A DNA stretch of 64,000 bases from CAUZIZ01 sp963579905 (GCA_963579905.1 CAUZIZ010000001.1:24517-88516); one strand, 5' to 3'. Positions 1 to 8,453 are shown, numbered from the stretch's first letter. Translations and numbers: made by a program. The notes: generated by a model not told the origin, from the letters alone.

Positions 1-45
1 GAGGACAGGAGACGTGCGACGTATTCTTGAAGTTCCAGCTTAGGG
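1..45. repeat. Edge-truncated dispersed repeat (families C/E junction)
   Basis: The reverse complement contains CTAAGCTGGAACTTCAAG followed by ATACGTCGCACGTCTCCTG. The same junction starts the long repeat copies at about 21390 and 32087. The copy runs off the left edge of the window, so its length is unknown. It lies just downstream of the argB stop. Confidence 0.75.
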
Positions 46-78
46 AAAAGGGGGACGCAAGAACACTTCAAATGATGG

Positions 79-903
79 CTACGGGACAATGCGGGTTCCG
101 GCATTGTCTTCTACTCCCTGAAGAAGACCGTCGGGCCTCAGCCCACTGAGGACCTGAACTTCAGGCACCCCCATCTCAATTGCCCTGAGCGCAGCCTGGA
201 TCTTCGGAATCATACCCTCGGTGAATCTTCCCTCCTCCAGGTAGACACGGGCCTGTCCTGTGGGGAGTTCGTCGATCCTGGATGAAGGCTCGTCCAGGTC
301 GAAGTAGATCCCTTCAACATCGGTTACGGAAATCAGTCGAGCAGCCGGGATTCCCGCTGCCAGGTGGGCGGCCAGCGTATCGGCATTGATGTTGAGAATC
401 TGCCCCTCCGGGGTGCTGGCCAGACAGCTGACCACGGGAATTTGCTGACACTCCCAAAGGCAGGACAAGATGGACGGATCGACCCCGTCGATCTCAGCAA
501 CCAGACCGAAATCGATGAGCTCGGTTCGCCGCTCTCCCGTCTCGGTCAAGGTGCTTATCGGCAGGGGAGGCCTTGTCCGGCTACGAACGAGTCCGGCATC
601 GAAGCTGGCAAAGCCGATCGCCTTCGAACCGCAGGAGAGCAGCGCGGCAACCAGATCTCGATTAATCGAAGAGAATGCCATCTTGGCAGCGTCGAGGGTC
701 GCTTCATCCGTGACTCTGCGTCCCTGGTGCTGGACGCTCGAAATGCCAAGCCGGGCGCACAGATCTGTAAGCTGCTTTCCGCCTCCGTGGACTACGACTA
801 TCCGATGTTGGGACTTGGACAGCTTTACGATTTGGCGGCAGAGAGCAGTTCGGTAAAGGTCTTCTTCGAGTACCTTACCGCTGAGCTTAATGACCAGGAT
901 CAT
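79..903 (-). CDS. argB: Acetylglutamate kinase
   Basis: Amino-acid kinase family protein of 274 residues that phosphorylates N-acetyl-L-glutamate, the second step of arginine synthesis in the cytoplasm. Visible motifs are the N-terminal KLSGK nucleotide loop (residues 6-10), the HGGGKQL substrate/phosphate loop (about 39-45), NADTLAAHLA and VTDVEGIY in the ATP-binding half, and the C-terminal GTRIVP end. Length is close to the usual 260-300. It is the last gene of a minus-strand operon and its start overlaps the end of argD by 17 bp, which suggests translational coupling. The related LysW-aminoadipate kinase (LysZ) is an alternative within the family, but the argC and argD neighbours and the lack of any LysW gene favour ArgB. 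Confidence 0.9.
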   Translation of the reverse strand: MILVIKLSGKVLEEDLYRTALCRQIVKLSKSQHRIVVVHGGGKQLTDLCARLGISSVQHQGRRVTDEATLDAAKMAFSSINRDLVAALLSCGSKAIGFASFDAGLVRSRTRPPLPISTLTETGERRTELIDFGLVAEIDGVDPSILSCLWECQQIPVVSCLASTPEGQILNINADTLAAHLAAGIPAARLISVTDVEGIYFDLDEPSSRIDELPTGQARVYLEEGRFTEGMIPKIQAALRAIEMGVPEVQVLSGLRPDGLLQGVEDNAGTRIVP

Positions 904-2065
904 GGGTAGCCAGTACGTCCAGGAATGTATCCGCCTGCGCTTGACTTACCGACAGAGGTGGCATCAGTCGCAGCACCGCTGGGTCGTTCGAGGAGCCGCT
1001 TAGAATCCGGTTTGCGCGGAGAGTCTGTTGTACCGGCTTGGACCCGCCGGGTTCTTCGGCCCCGACTTTGATTCCCACTAGAAGGCCCTTGCCGCGCACT
1101 TCCTCTACCCACGATATTCGCTCGATGCCCTGACGCAGATAGTCCCCGATTCGAGCCGCGTTAGCAATCAGATCCTCAGTCGCCAAGACGTCCATCGTCG
1201 CTTCCATGGCGGCACAGGCAACCGGGCCACCACCGAAGGTCGCACCAAGATCGCCGGTCTGAACCTTGTGTGTGAGCTCTTCGGTAACCAGAAGTGCACT
1301 CGCAGGAAGTCCCGATGCGATTCCCTTGGCCAGAGTGACCATATCTGCGTAGACTCCTCCCTGACCCGAGTACAGAAAACTGCCGGTGCGTCCCACCCCA
1401 GTCTGAACTTCGTCGAAGATCAACAGTGCACTCTGAGCATCGCAAGATTCACGAATCTGTCTCAAGATCTCCGTCGGAATCTCATACATGCCGCCCATGC
1501 TCTGAATCGGCTCCACGATGACGGCCGCGGTTTCCTCGCTCACCGCTGCAGGCACTGCTTCTGCCGACAAAGCCCGATGCATTGGCACGGGTGTGTTGAG
1601 GTACTCGACGTATTTGAGAATACCGGTGCTGGAGAGACTACCGTAGGTGCGGCCGTGAAAGGATCCCAGGATGGAAAGGACTTCCTTCCTACCTGTCGTG
1701 GCGCGTGCCAGCTTGATGGCGTTTTCGTTGGCCTCACTTCCTGAGTTTGCCAAGAATGCCTGTTCGTAAGGAGATCCTGCCATCTTTATCAGCTTCTCAA
1801 CAGCGTCTGAGCGACGCTTGTTGTAGACGACGTTTGAGTAGAAAAGCAGTTGTTCTGCTTGTTCTTTGATGGCTTCCACCACTCGCGGATGACAATGACC
1901 CGTCGATATCACCGCGTGGGCCCCGTAGAAATCCAGATATTCGTTTCCCTCGATGTCGTAGACATAGCACCCGCGCCCCCGTTCCAACACCAGGGGTAGC
2001 TTGGCGTAAGTCCTGAGTTGGTACCGATCTTCGCGGTCGATGACTTCTTGAGATTGTTCTGACAT
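887..2065 (-). CDS. argD: Acetylornithine aminotransferase
   Basis: PLP-dependent class III aminotransferase of 392 residues. In the arginine pathway it converts N-acetylglutamate semialdehyde to N-acetylornithine. Seen in the sequence are NSGSEANENAIKLAR (PLP phosphate region), SFHGRTYGSLS, the cofactor-binding LIFDEVQTGVGRTG, and TLAKGIASG with the Schiff-base lysine at about residue 248. A purine-rich AGGAG lies just upstream of the ATG. It is separated from argC only by a short palindromic element, and its 3' end overlaps argB. Some family members act on succinylornithine or on lysine intermediates; the operon supports the arginine role. Confidence 0.93.
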   Translation of the reverse strand: MSEQSQEVIDREDRYQLRTYAKLPLVLERGRGCYVYDIEGNEYLDFYGAHAVISTGHCHPRVVEAIKEQAEQLLFYSNVVYNKRRSDAVEKLIKMAGSPYEQAFLANSGSEANENAIKLARATTGRKEVLSILGSFHGRTYGSLSSTGILKYVEYLNTPVPMHRALSAEAVPAAVSEETAAVIVEPIQSMGGMYEIPTEILRQIRESCDAQSALLIFDEVQTGVGRTGSFLYSGQGGVYADMVTLAKGIASGLPASALLVTEELTHKVQTGDLGATFGGGPVACAAMEATMDVLATEDLIANAARIGDYLRQGIERISWVEEVRGKGLLVGIKVGAEEPGGSKPVQQTLRANRILSGSSNDPAVLRLMPPLSVSQAQADTFLDVLATHDPGH

Positions 2066-2121
2066 TGTCTGTCTCCTCGGTTGTCTCAGATGTCCCGGGC
2101 TAAGTACATTCCAGTGTACTT

Positions 2122-2256
2122 AGGGTCTACGCAAAAATAACTTGGCATTTTGGCATCTCAGATTCACACCAGATTCGGCCGCTCCTCAATCGTTCGCGGC
2201 CGATTCTGGTGCAAATCTGAGCGCCAATTCTACCAAGTTATTCTTGCGCAGACCCT
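2122..2256. repeat. MITE-like palindromic element, family A (short copy, 135 bp)
   Basis: Begins AGGGTCTACGCAAAAATAAC and ends with its near-perfect inverse, GTTATTCTTGCGCAGACCCT. The interior is also palindromic around CGGCCGC...GCGGCCG, so the whole copy can fold into one long hairpin. It is an internally deleted version of the ~184-bp copies at 4409, 10441 and 43109. The flanks are TTA and TAA. Its right end supplies bases of the argC TAG stop codon. It sits between argC and argD and could act as a transcription attenuator or mRNA stabiliser. Confidence 0.9.
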
Positions 2257-3265
2257 AAGGATATGTCGGCGGAAATCCCAGGCCCATCGTCTCTGAGAAA
2301 CCGCAGATAAGGTTCATGTTCTGAACAGCCTGTCCTGCCGCGCCCTTCTGCAGGTTATCCAGGACTGACCAGACGATCAGGAAGCCATCTTGCGTCGCCG
2401 CACCGATATCGACGAAATTGGAATGTCGAACGTAGTTGACGTCGGGACATTCAGGAACCCAGCGGACGAAATACTCGGAAGAATAGTATTTCTGATATAA
2501 ATCCCGCACCTGCTCAGATGTGGCCTCGCGGCTGAGAGCCATATAGTGGCTGGCAAAGATTCCCCTTATGAAGGGCGCCGAGTACGTCTGGAATACCAGG
2601 GGACGCTCGGAGGTGTCGAGGATCTGAAGGATCTCGGGCACATGTTGGTGTGAGAACGGCCTATACGGAAACAGGCTGTTGCTTCGACGGGGGTGATGAG
2701 CTCCCGGGGAGGGGCTGCTGCCACCGCCGGACGAGCCAGTTTTCGCATCGACGAATACCGGACCCTTGATCCATTTCTCCTCGTAAAGGGGATACAAGGC
2801 AAGCAGGGTGGCCGTCGCGAAGCAGCCTGGATTGGCAATGCGTTTCGCAGCGCGGATCTGAGATCGATTGATCTCGGGTAGGCCGTACACAAAGTCCTTC
2901 TGATGTTCCGGGGCCGAGAGAGGGAGCTTGTAGTATTGCTCGAAGATGTCGGGGTCCCCGATGCGAAAATCCCCACTGAGATCGATGATGACCGGATCGC
3001 CGTCCAATTGCGGAACGATGTTCATGGCCTCGCCATGGGGGAGAGCCAGGAAAAGCACATCCAAGTCTGAGGGGGAGAGGGTCTCGAGCGAGGTAAAACT
3101 GCTGTCAAGGAAGCCGAGAAGGCTCGGATACACAGCCGAGACCAGTTTTCCACTGTGTCGGTGAGAAGAGATCCAGCTGATCTCCGCTTCGGGATGACGG
3201 ATCAGGATGTGTAGAAGCTCGGCACCCCCATAGCCAGATCCTCCAGCTATGCCGACTTTGACCAT
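2255..3265 (-). CDS. argC: N-acetyl-gamma-glutamyl-phosphate reductase
   Basis: NADPH-dependent reductase of 336 residues that makes N-acetylglutamate semialdehyde, the third step of arginine synthesis. It shows the N-terminal dinucleotide loop GGSGYGGAELL (about 8-18), the catalytic cysteine in NPGCFATA (Cys148), GSSGGGSSPS, and the conserved C-terminal GAAGQAVQNMNL. The start overlaps the end of the upstream P-loop gene by 19 bp. The TAG stop is formed at the junction with the family A palindromic element, but the protein has its normal family length, so insertion did not truncate it. Confidence 0.95.
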   Translation of the reverse strand: MVKVGIAGGSGYGGAELLHILIRHPEAEISWISSHRHSGKLVSAVYPSLLGFLDSSFTSLETLSPSDLDVLFLALPHGEAMNIVPQLDGDPVIIDLSGDFRIGDPDIFEQYYKLPLSAPEHQKDFVYGLPEINRSQIRAAKRIANPGCFATATLLALYPLYEEKWIKGPVFVDAKTGSSGGGSSPSPGAHHPRRSNSLFPYRPFSHQHVPEILQILDTSERPLVFQTYSAPFIRGIFASHYMALSREATSEQVRDLYQKYYSSEYFVRWVPECPDVNYVRHSNFVDIGAATQDGFLIVWSVLDNLQKGAAGQAVQNMNLICGFSETMGLGFPPTYP

Positions 3266-4320
3266 GGCATCAATAACTCACGGATGAAGGTACACAGTTT
3301 ACCTCCACTATCAAAGACGTTGGCCGCAGGTACCGCCAGGTTTTCCTCAATATAGCGGATGCCTTCCGCGCTGTCGGTTACTGGTCCGGCCACCAGTACC
3401 GGATGCTGCCGGGGATCGTATCCCTGCTGGGTCATCCATTGGAGACTGCCCCAAACTCCCATGAAGTCGTTGGCGCAGAGGACGATACAGAGCCCGCGTT
3501 CGAGAAACTCCCGGTCTTCGAAAAGCGATGCAACCTGGTAGCCCCCAAGAATTCCGTCTCCCATCTCAAGGACGATGAAATCGGGTTCGGATTTCGCTAG
3601 ATGGTGTACCAAGGAACGCGCCACCGGTGCCAGATCGGAAACCTGAGCGGTCGAGGCAAGGCTGAAGTCGTGAAAGCTAAGGACTTCCTGAGCCCCCGCC
3701 TCCTTCATACCTTTCAGATCCTGGAAGCAGGCCACGCCCGCCACCTTACCCGCGTTGACCGAAAAGCCTCGGCCCGAAAACAGTCGCAGAATTTCCTTGC
3801 AAACCGCAGTCTTTCCCGAGTTCATACAGGTGCCCATTACCAGAATCAAGGGTGTCTCCGGAAGGGGACCCGTCTTCAGTGCCAACCCCCCATCACGCAA
3901 GTTGAGTGCGCGTCCGTCACGCACGACGGTTCCCAGGTACTCGAGGCGACTCGGCCAGCCCAGTGCGCGGTGAAACGCAGTGCACTGTCCGATAACTCCT
4001 CCCTTGTTGAGTAGGTGAAGAGGGTCACCAGGGTTGAGGCCTGAAGGCAACTTTCCGGAAAAACCATACAGAGCTCGCCGAATTCCAAGGGTTCCAAGGA
4101 TAATGTTGCCTTCGCTCAGACAGATTTCGCTACTGCTAGCCGTTTCCAGGTTGGGATAGGCAGGATTGACCTCCCGGACACGAGCCAGCACGATGTCGCC
4201 ATGTTCAGGCTCACCCACGGATTCTATTCTCAGGGGATCGGGCAGGGCAACTTTCGAAGCCGCCGAAGCAACCAGATCAGGGAGAAACAGATCCTCCAGT
4301 GGAGGTTCTTGCTCTGTCAT
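3247..4320 (-). CDS. P-loop NTPase, DUF1611-like, first gene of the arg operon
   Basis: About 357 residues. The N-terminal half (GDIVLARVREV..., ...GRALNLRDGGL) looks like a separate beta-rich domain. The C-terminal half is a P-loop NTPase with Walker A GTCMNSGKT (about 163-171), followed by NAGKVAGVACFQDLKG and an acidic IVLEMGDGILGG strand. This architecture resembles DUF1611-type ATP-binding proteins, one of which (DgcN) is reported as a D-glutamate N-acetyltransferase. No acetylglutamate-forming gene (argA or argJ) is in the operon, so a role in acetylation or in sensing is conceivable but is inference. I start at the ATG at 4320 because the predicted promoter would place transcription start only a few bases before the other in-frame ATG at 4341. 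The longer form remains possible. Confidence 0.75.
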   Translation of the reverse strand: MTEQEPPLEDLFLPDLVASAASKVALPDPLRIESVGEPEHGDIVLARVREVNPAYPNLETASSSEICLSEGNIILGTLGIRRALYGFSGKLPSGLNPGDPLHLLNKGGVIGQCTAFHRALGWPSRLEYLGTVVRDGRALNLRDGGLALKTGPLPETPLILVMGTCMNSGKTAVCKEILRLFSGRGFSVNAGKVAGVACFQDLKGMKEAGAQEVLSFHDFSLASTAQVSDLAPVARSLVHHLAKSEPDFIVLEMGDGILGGYQVASLFEDREFLERGLCIVLCANDFMGVWGSLQWMTQQGYDPRQHPVLVAGPVTDSAEGIRYIEENLAVPAANVFDSGGKLCTFIRELLMPWSKSA

Positions 4321-4342
4321 TGGGACGAGTCCATCAAGCATA

Positions 4343-4379
4343 CACGCTTATAATTATACATAATCTATCCCTATGTCAA
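4343..4379 (-). promoter_or_regulatory. Sigma70-type promoter with AT-rich palindrome, arg operon
   Basis: Reading the minus strand, TTGACA (4374-4379) is followed after 15 bp by TATAAT (4353-4358) inside TTATGTATAATTATAAGC. The -35 is a perfect consensus; the spacing is short. The -10 lies within an imperfect AT-rich palindrome centred on AATT, similar in composition to ArgR/AhrC ARG boxes, which also often overlap promoters. Binding by ArgR is inference; no argR gene is in the window. Confidence 0.6.
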
Positions 4380-4408
4380 GCTTGGGTGCAGCATCATTGG
4401 GGAGTTTT

Positions 4409-4591
4409 AGGGTTCGTGTAAGAATAACTTCGCAGAGTTGGCGCTCAAATTTGCGCCAGATTTGGTCGCGAACGATTGAGAGAAACCACAGGAGTAGCCC
4501 AGGATAAGTTGAGGATTTCGTGACTGGGGAACGGCCGAAGATGGTGTGAAGATGAGATGGCAGAATGTGAAGTTATTTTTGCACGAGCCCT
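4409..4591. repeat. MITE-like palindromic element, family A (183 bp, inverted copy)
   Basis: Begins AGGGTTCGTGTAAGAATAAC and ends GAAGTTATTTTTGCACGAGC followed by CCT. The interior matches the copies at 10441 and 43109 in reverse orientation, including GATGAGATGGCAGAATGTGA. It is flanked by TTA on both sides, consistent with a 3-bp T-N-A target duplication. It lies between the arg operon promoter and the 3' end of rsmI and is not fused to a stop codon, unlike the other three copies. Confidence 0.9.
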
Positions 4592-4676
4592 TAATACAGA
4601 GGTAGTGCATAATTTGATTCGACCCCATCCCGGTTTCCGGTTCTTGGAGAAGAGCCTTCGAGCAGGGCAGCAGATT

Positions 4677-5525
4677 CTAGTCCGACTTACCCTCTGCGCT
4701 GGACGCGAAGCAGGTCCTATACACCTGCTGCCGAGGAAGCTCAAGTTCTGCGGCAGCCGTCTTCACTGCCGCTGCGCGGCTCATTTCACGCAGTACCATC
4801 AAGCCTGAGACGTAGGCTGAAATATCGATCCTGGGCTTGGGAGGTGTTTCGAATCCGGCTCCCGACAGCAGCAGCGTGTACTCTCCGCGGACCTCTTCTA
4901 CTCTCAGCTCGGCGAGTATTTTCTCGAGGGATCCGAAGTGGAACGTCTCGTGCGCCTTGGTCATTTCTCGGGCGACAAGCGCCTCCCGGTTGCCCAGGAC
5001 CTCGAGCACCGTCTCAAGTGTTGGCAGAAGGCGATGGGGTGATAGATACATGATCAAGGTAGCATCCAACGCCGCTACCGATTTGAGTTGCTTGCGCTGG
5101 GCTTCTCGTTGCCTTCGAAGAAAGCCCAAGAAGTGGAAGCAGTCGGAGGGAAGCCCCGAAACTGAGAGGGCACTGACGGCCGCCGCCGGTCCGGGCACGG
5201 GGCTCACCGACACCTGATTCTCCCGGCAAAGCCGGACCAGGCGATATCCCGGGTCCGACACCAGGGGGGTGCCAGCTTTGCTGACCAGGGCCAGATTTTG
5301 GCCCTTCAATACTCGACCGAGCAGCTCTGACGATTTTGTTTGCTCGTTGTGTTCGTGATAGCTGGTAGTAGAGGTCTTGAGGCCCAGGTGGTTCAAGAGC
5401 CTGCGAAAATGACGGGTGTCTTCGCAGGCGATGAGATCGACCTCGCCCAGAACCGCAACGGCTCGGGCGCTCAGATCACCCAGGTTGCCCAGGGGCGTCG
5501 CTACTACATACAGGGTCCCCGCCAT
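4677..5525 (-). CDS. rsmI: 16S rRNA (cytidine-1402-2'-O)-methyltransferase
   Basis: SAM-dependent methyltransferase of the tetrapyrrole-methylase fold that modifies the ribosomal P site. From MAGTLYVV onward it has the family signature TPLGNLGDLS, then CEDTRHFRRLL, YHEHNE, LVSKAGTPLVSDPGY, VPGPAAAVSALSVSGLP and a C-terminal helical region, about 282 residues in all. An AAAAGGAA lies about 9 bases before this ATG. The reading frame stays open upstream to 5621, but those 32 codons look like the start of pdxJ (separate entry), so I start at 5525. A fused translation product cannot be excluded. It is downstream of a glycosyltransferase and gltX on the same strand. Confidence 0.9.
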   Translation of the reverse strand: MAGTLYVVATPLGNLGDLSARAVAVLGEVDLIACEDTRHFRRLLNHLGLKTSTTSYHEHNEQTKSSELLGRVLKGQNLALVSKAGTPLVSDPGYRLVRLCRENQVSVSPVPGPAAAVSALSVSGLPSDCFHFLGFLRRQREAQRKQLKSVAALDATLIMYLSPHRLLPTLETVLEVLGNREALVAREMTKAHETFHFGSLEKILAELRVEEVRGEYTLLLSGAGFETPPKPRIDISAYVSGLMVLREMSRAAAVKTAAAELELPRQQVYRTCFASSAEGKSD

Positions 5526-5621
5526 CGAGTTGACATTCCTTTTGGTCAGTGTAGCGATTGGAACCTTCCGAGCCTCGCGAATTGTAGCAATGTGGTCGAC
5601 GCTAACACCAAGCTTGACCAT
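5526..5621 (-). pseudogene. pdxJ: 5' relic of pyridoxine 5'-phosphate synthase fused to rsmI
   Basis: The codons before the rsmI start read MVKLGVSVDHIATIREARK, matching the N-terminus of PdxJ (the family consensus begins with a GVNVDHIATLRxARG-type stretch). After about 19 residues the similarity stops and the frame runs directly into rsmI. A good ribosome binding site (AAGAAAGGAA) precedes this ATG. The simplest reading is a deletion that removed the rest of pdxJ and left its translation start upstream of rsmI. The relic may now serve as an N-terminal extension or a leader peptide. Confidence 0.7.
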
Positions 5622-5648
5622 TTCCTTTCTTTTTCGTCGCTTTTTTGT

Positions 5649-6419
5649 CTAGCGCCTAAGTGTTCCGTTCTCGCGCTCGCGATCGTAGCGGCCGCAATGA
5701 TCGTTCCAGCGGATCTCGAGAAGGCTCCAGAGCAGAGCCAGACCGTCCGCCATGAAGTGTACCTTGCTGCCAGCATCATGTCGCCAGACCACGGGAACTT
5801 CCTTCATCCTGAATCCCCATTTCCCTGCTAGGTAGAGCACCTCCGCATCGAAGCCAAAGTTCTCGAGCCGCTGTTTCGCGAATATATCCCGACAGCTATC
5901 CATTTGAAACAGCTTGAATCCGCACTGAGTGTCCCGAAAGGGCAGACCGATCGTAGATCGCATGATCCGGTTGAACAGACGCCCTCCGGCTTCTCTCAGT
6001 CTAGGTTGGTGCACCTCAACCTGTGAACCCTCGACATCGCGAGAACCGAAAGCAACTTGCAACGGTCCCTCCACCATTGCGGCTTCCAGTTTGCTGATCT
6101 CCTGAATCGGCGTACTCAGGTCGGCATCACTGAAAAGGGCGTAGGCTCCACGGGCGTCCAGCATTCCCCGCCGTACGCTGTAGCCCTTTCCCCTATTCGT
6201 CTCGTTGTGGAGCACTCGTAGCGACCAATTGTCCTTCCGTCGCTCAGAGAAAAGGTCTCCGATTCGGAAGGTCCCGTCGACCGACCCATCGTCGACCACG
6301 ATCAGTTCAAAGGGATGCGGCCGGCGCTCGAGATAGGAAATAATCTGTTCCAGAGAGGAAGCCAGGCGGTCTTCCTCATTGTAGGCAGGGATGACGACAG
6401 ACAGGAGAGGATCGGTCAT
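5649..6419 (-). CDS. Family 2 glycosyltransferase, dolichyl-phosphate glucosyl/mannosyl transferase-like
   Basis: A 256-residue GT-A fold enzyme. It has SVVIPAYNEEDRL near the N-terminus, the nucleotide-binding VVDDGSVDGT, RGKGYSVRRGM, the DxD-type FSDADLSTPI and the acceptor-side GLPFRDTQCGFKLF, which is typical of DPM/ALG5-like enzymes acting on polyprenyl phosphate. No C-terminal membrane domain is visible. Its start overlaps the gltX stop by 4 bp, so the two are probably co-transcribed. The lipid acceptor is inferred from the subfamily pattern. Confidence 0.85.
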   Translation of the reverse strand: MTDPLLSVVIPAYNEEDRLASSLEQIISYLERRPHPFELIVVDDGSVDGTFRIGDLFSERRKDNWSLRVLHNETNRGKGYSVRRGMLDARGAYALFSDADLSTPIQEISKLEAAMVEGPLQVAFGSRDVEGSQVEVHQPRLREAGGRLFNRIMRSTIGLPFRDTQCGFKLFQMDSCRDIFAKQRLENFGFDAEVLYLAGKWGFRMKEVPVVWRHDAGSKVHFMADGLALLWSLLEIRWNDHCGRYDRERENGTLRR

Positions 6420-7867
6420 TCGAGGAACCGAAGGGCCTCTTGCAGGCGCTCGACAGTCTTTTTCTGTCCCAGAATGCCAATGACCTCAAAGATTCCGGGA
6501 GAAGCGGCCCTACCTGTCAGGGCCACGCGAACGGCTCCGATGAAGCTCCCGGTCGCGATCTGGTGCTGCTCGGTGAGAGAGCGTAAGACTTGTTCCGCCG
6601 TCTCGAGATCGAGCTCTGTCACCTGGGCATAGGCTTCATGAAGGTCTTTCAAAGCTCGGTAGAGTTGAGATCTGGCCTCGGGCTCCGCGGGGGAAAGGTG
6701 TTTCTCGGCCGCTTCTGGGTCGTACTCGACCTGGTCCGAAAGGTAAGGTTTCCCGAGCGTTGCAAAATCCGTAAGCCTCTTCGCCCGGCTCTGCAGCAGT
6801 TTCAGCAAGCGTAAGAACCAGTCACGGCCCGCTCCTTCCCAGTCAGGATCCCAAAGCTGTTCTTCTACCAGGAAGTGTCGCACCCTGGGCTCGAGCTCCT
6901 CGACTGCTAGACTTCTCATGTGCTGGCCATTCATCCACTCCAGTTTCTTGGGGTCGAAGACTGCGTTGGCCTTGTTGATCCGGTCGAGGCTGAATTTTTG
7001 GGTGAGCTCTTCCGATCCGAGCACTTCCTGATTGTTTCCAGGCGACCAACCCAACAGAGCCAGGTAGTTTCTCAAGGCTTCGGGCACGAAGCCCTGATCA
7101 CGAAACTCCAGTAGCGAAGACGCACCATGTCTCTTGCTCAACCGCTTCCTGTCTGGTCCCAGAATCAAGGGCAAATGAGCGAAAACAGGCGCCTCATTGC
7201 CGAGGGCCTGATGAAGGAGAATATGCTTGACCGTGTTGAGCAGATGATCCTGTCCGCGAATCACGTGGGTGATCCCCATATCGCGGTCGTCGGCGACCAC
7301 CGAAAGGTGATAGGTAGGCATACCATCGGAGCGCAGAAGCACAAAGTCGTCGACGTGGTCACGACGGACCTTGATCGTCCGAAATACACTGTCACGAAAC
7401 CTGAACCCGTCCAGGGGTGGAATCTTGAACCTGACGGTAAAGGAACCCCCCTCCTCGAGACTGGCATCTATGTCAAGCTGAGAGAGTTCCCGGCAGGTCT
7501 CGTCATAGCGCCACGTCTCACCTGCCTCGACCGTCGCCTGCTTCTTCTGCTCCAGCTCGTCCAGGGAACAGAAACAACGGTAGGCCTTGCCTTCTTCCAG
7601 CAGTTTCTCGGCGACCGAGTGGTATAGATCGAGGCGCTGGGATTGGTAGTAGGGGCCCTCATCCCAGAGCGTACCCAGCCACTCCATCCCTTCCAGGATT
7701 CGATCGGCCATCTCAGGACTGGAGCGTTCAAGATCAGTGTCCTCTATGCGAAGGATGAAGGTGCCGTCATTCTGACGGGCGTAGAGCCAGTTGAAGAGGG
7801 CGGTTCGGGCTCCTCCAATATGAAGATGACCGGTAGGACTAGGAGCAAATCGTACTCTCACTTCCAT
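6416..7867 (-). CDS. gltX: Glutamyl-tRNA synthetase
   Basis: Class I aminoacyl-tRNA synthetase of 483 residues that charges tRNA-Glu. The HIGH signature is seen as PSPTGHLHIGGART (HIGG at 16-19) and the KMSKS equivalent as DRKRLSKRHGAS (about 240-252). VIRGQDHLLNT and the C-terminal anticodon-binding helices are present. Length is normal. Whether it is discriminating or also charges tRNA-Gln cannot be told from the sequence; no gatCAB genes are in the window. It heads a group with a glycosyltransferase and rsmI. Confidence 0.96.
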   Translation of the reverse strand: MEVRVRFAPSPTGHLHIGGARTALFNWLYARQNDGTFILRIEDTDLERSSPEMADRILEGMEWLGTLWDEGPYYQSQRLDLYHSVAEKLLEEGKAYRCFCSLDELEQKKQATVEAGETWRYDETCRELSQLDIDASLEEGGSFTVRFKIPPLDGFRFRDSVFRTIKVRRDHVDDFVLLRSDGMPTYHLSVVADDRDMGITHVIRGQDHLLNTVKHILLHQALGNEAPVFAHLPLILGPDRKRLSKRHGASSLLEFRDQGFVPEALRNYLALLGWSPGNNQEVLGSEELTQKFSLDRINKANAVFDPKKLEWMNGQHMRSLAVEELEPRVRHFLVEEQLWDPDWEGAGRDWFLRLLKLLQSRAKRLTDFATLGKPYLSDQVEYDPEAAEKHLSPAEPEARSQLYRALKDLHEAYAQVTELDLETAEQVLRSLTEQHQIATGSFIGAVRVALTGRAASPGIFEVIGILGQKKTVERLQEALRFLE

Positions 7868-7927
7868 AAGTTATTCTCGCCCCAAACCGCGCTGGTTCTT
7901 TCGAGAAAGAAACTCCAGTGTCCTGCA

Positions 7928-8007
7928 GTGGCACGGGCATCCCTGTCCGTGATGAGCGACTCGTGGAGCCAGAGGCTCCACAATCACGGCCTGGAAGGCC
8001 GTGCCAC
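7928..8007. repeat. 80-bp hairpin repeat, family D copy 1
   Basis: Outer arms GTGGCACGG and CCGTGCCAC enclose further self-complementary segments (GGCCTGGAAGGCC; GGAGCCAGAGGCTCC). An 80-bp copy in the opposite orientation lies at 21682-21761. The element lies upstream of gltX in a gene-free region. Confidence 0.8.
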
Positions 8008-8028
8008 GGTTGAACTTGGAACTAAATC

Positions 8029-8084
8029 AAGTTTCAGCTTAGCGCCGCCCCCGGCGGAACCGGATCGTACAAGAAAGAAACTTC
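8029..8084 (-). repeat. 56-bp palindromic unit, family C
   Basis: On the minus strand it starts GAAGTTTCTTTCTTG and ends CTAAGCTGAAACTT, with a G/C-rich hairpin centre. It is the first of three reverse-oriented units in 8.0-8.5 kb. Confidence 0.8.
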
Positions 8085-8294
8085 TTCTCATCCCAACGGG
8101 AGCCCCTCCCCCACGCCGAAGGCGTTCCTGCGAGTAGCCCAGGGTTTGGGTCGCCTGTCCTCTCTGCGCTGAAGGCGTTATTGCTAACACGTTGCCGGTC
8201 AGCAATAACACCTTCGGTGTAAGAGATATCTCAGATACGCCCTTCCATCACCAAATCAATCGTTTCCGTCTTTCTTGCCCCCAGATCTGAAAAT

Positions 8295-8350
8295 GAAGTT
8301 TCAGGTCAGTCCCGCCCCCGCTGCGCTGCCCCATTCGAGAAAGAAACTTC
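8295..8350 (-). repeat. 56-bp palindromic unit, family C
   Basis: On the minus strand it reads GAAGTTTCTTTCTCGAATGG through GGGGGCGGGACTGACC to TGAAACTTC. It is nearly identical to the unit at 21592-21649 but in the opposite orientation. Confidence 0.85.
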
Positions 8351-8453
8351 GGCTCGGAGGCCACCGCCACGGTTTTTCGGACAATCGCCTCAAAAAGTAT
8401 ATATCCGATTCAAATCAATAGGTTACGTCATTTTCCCATCCAAATCTTAAAAT

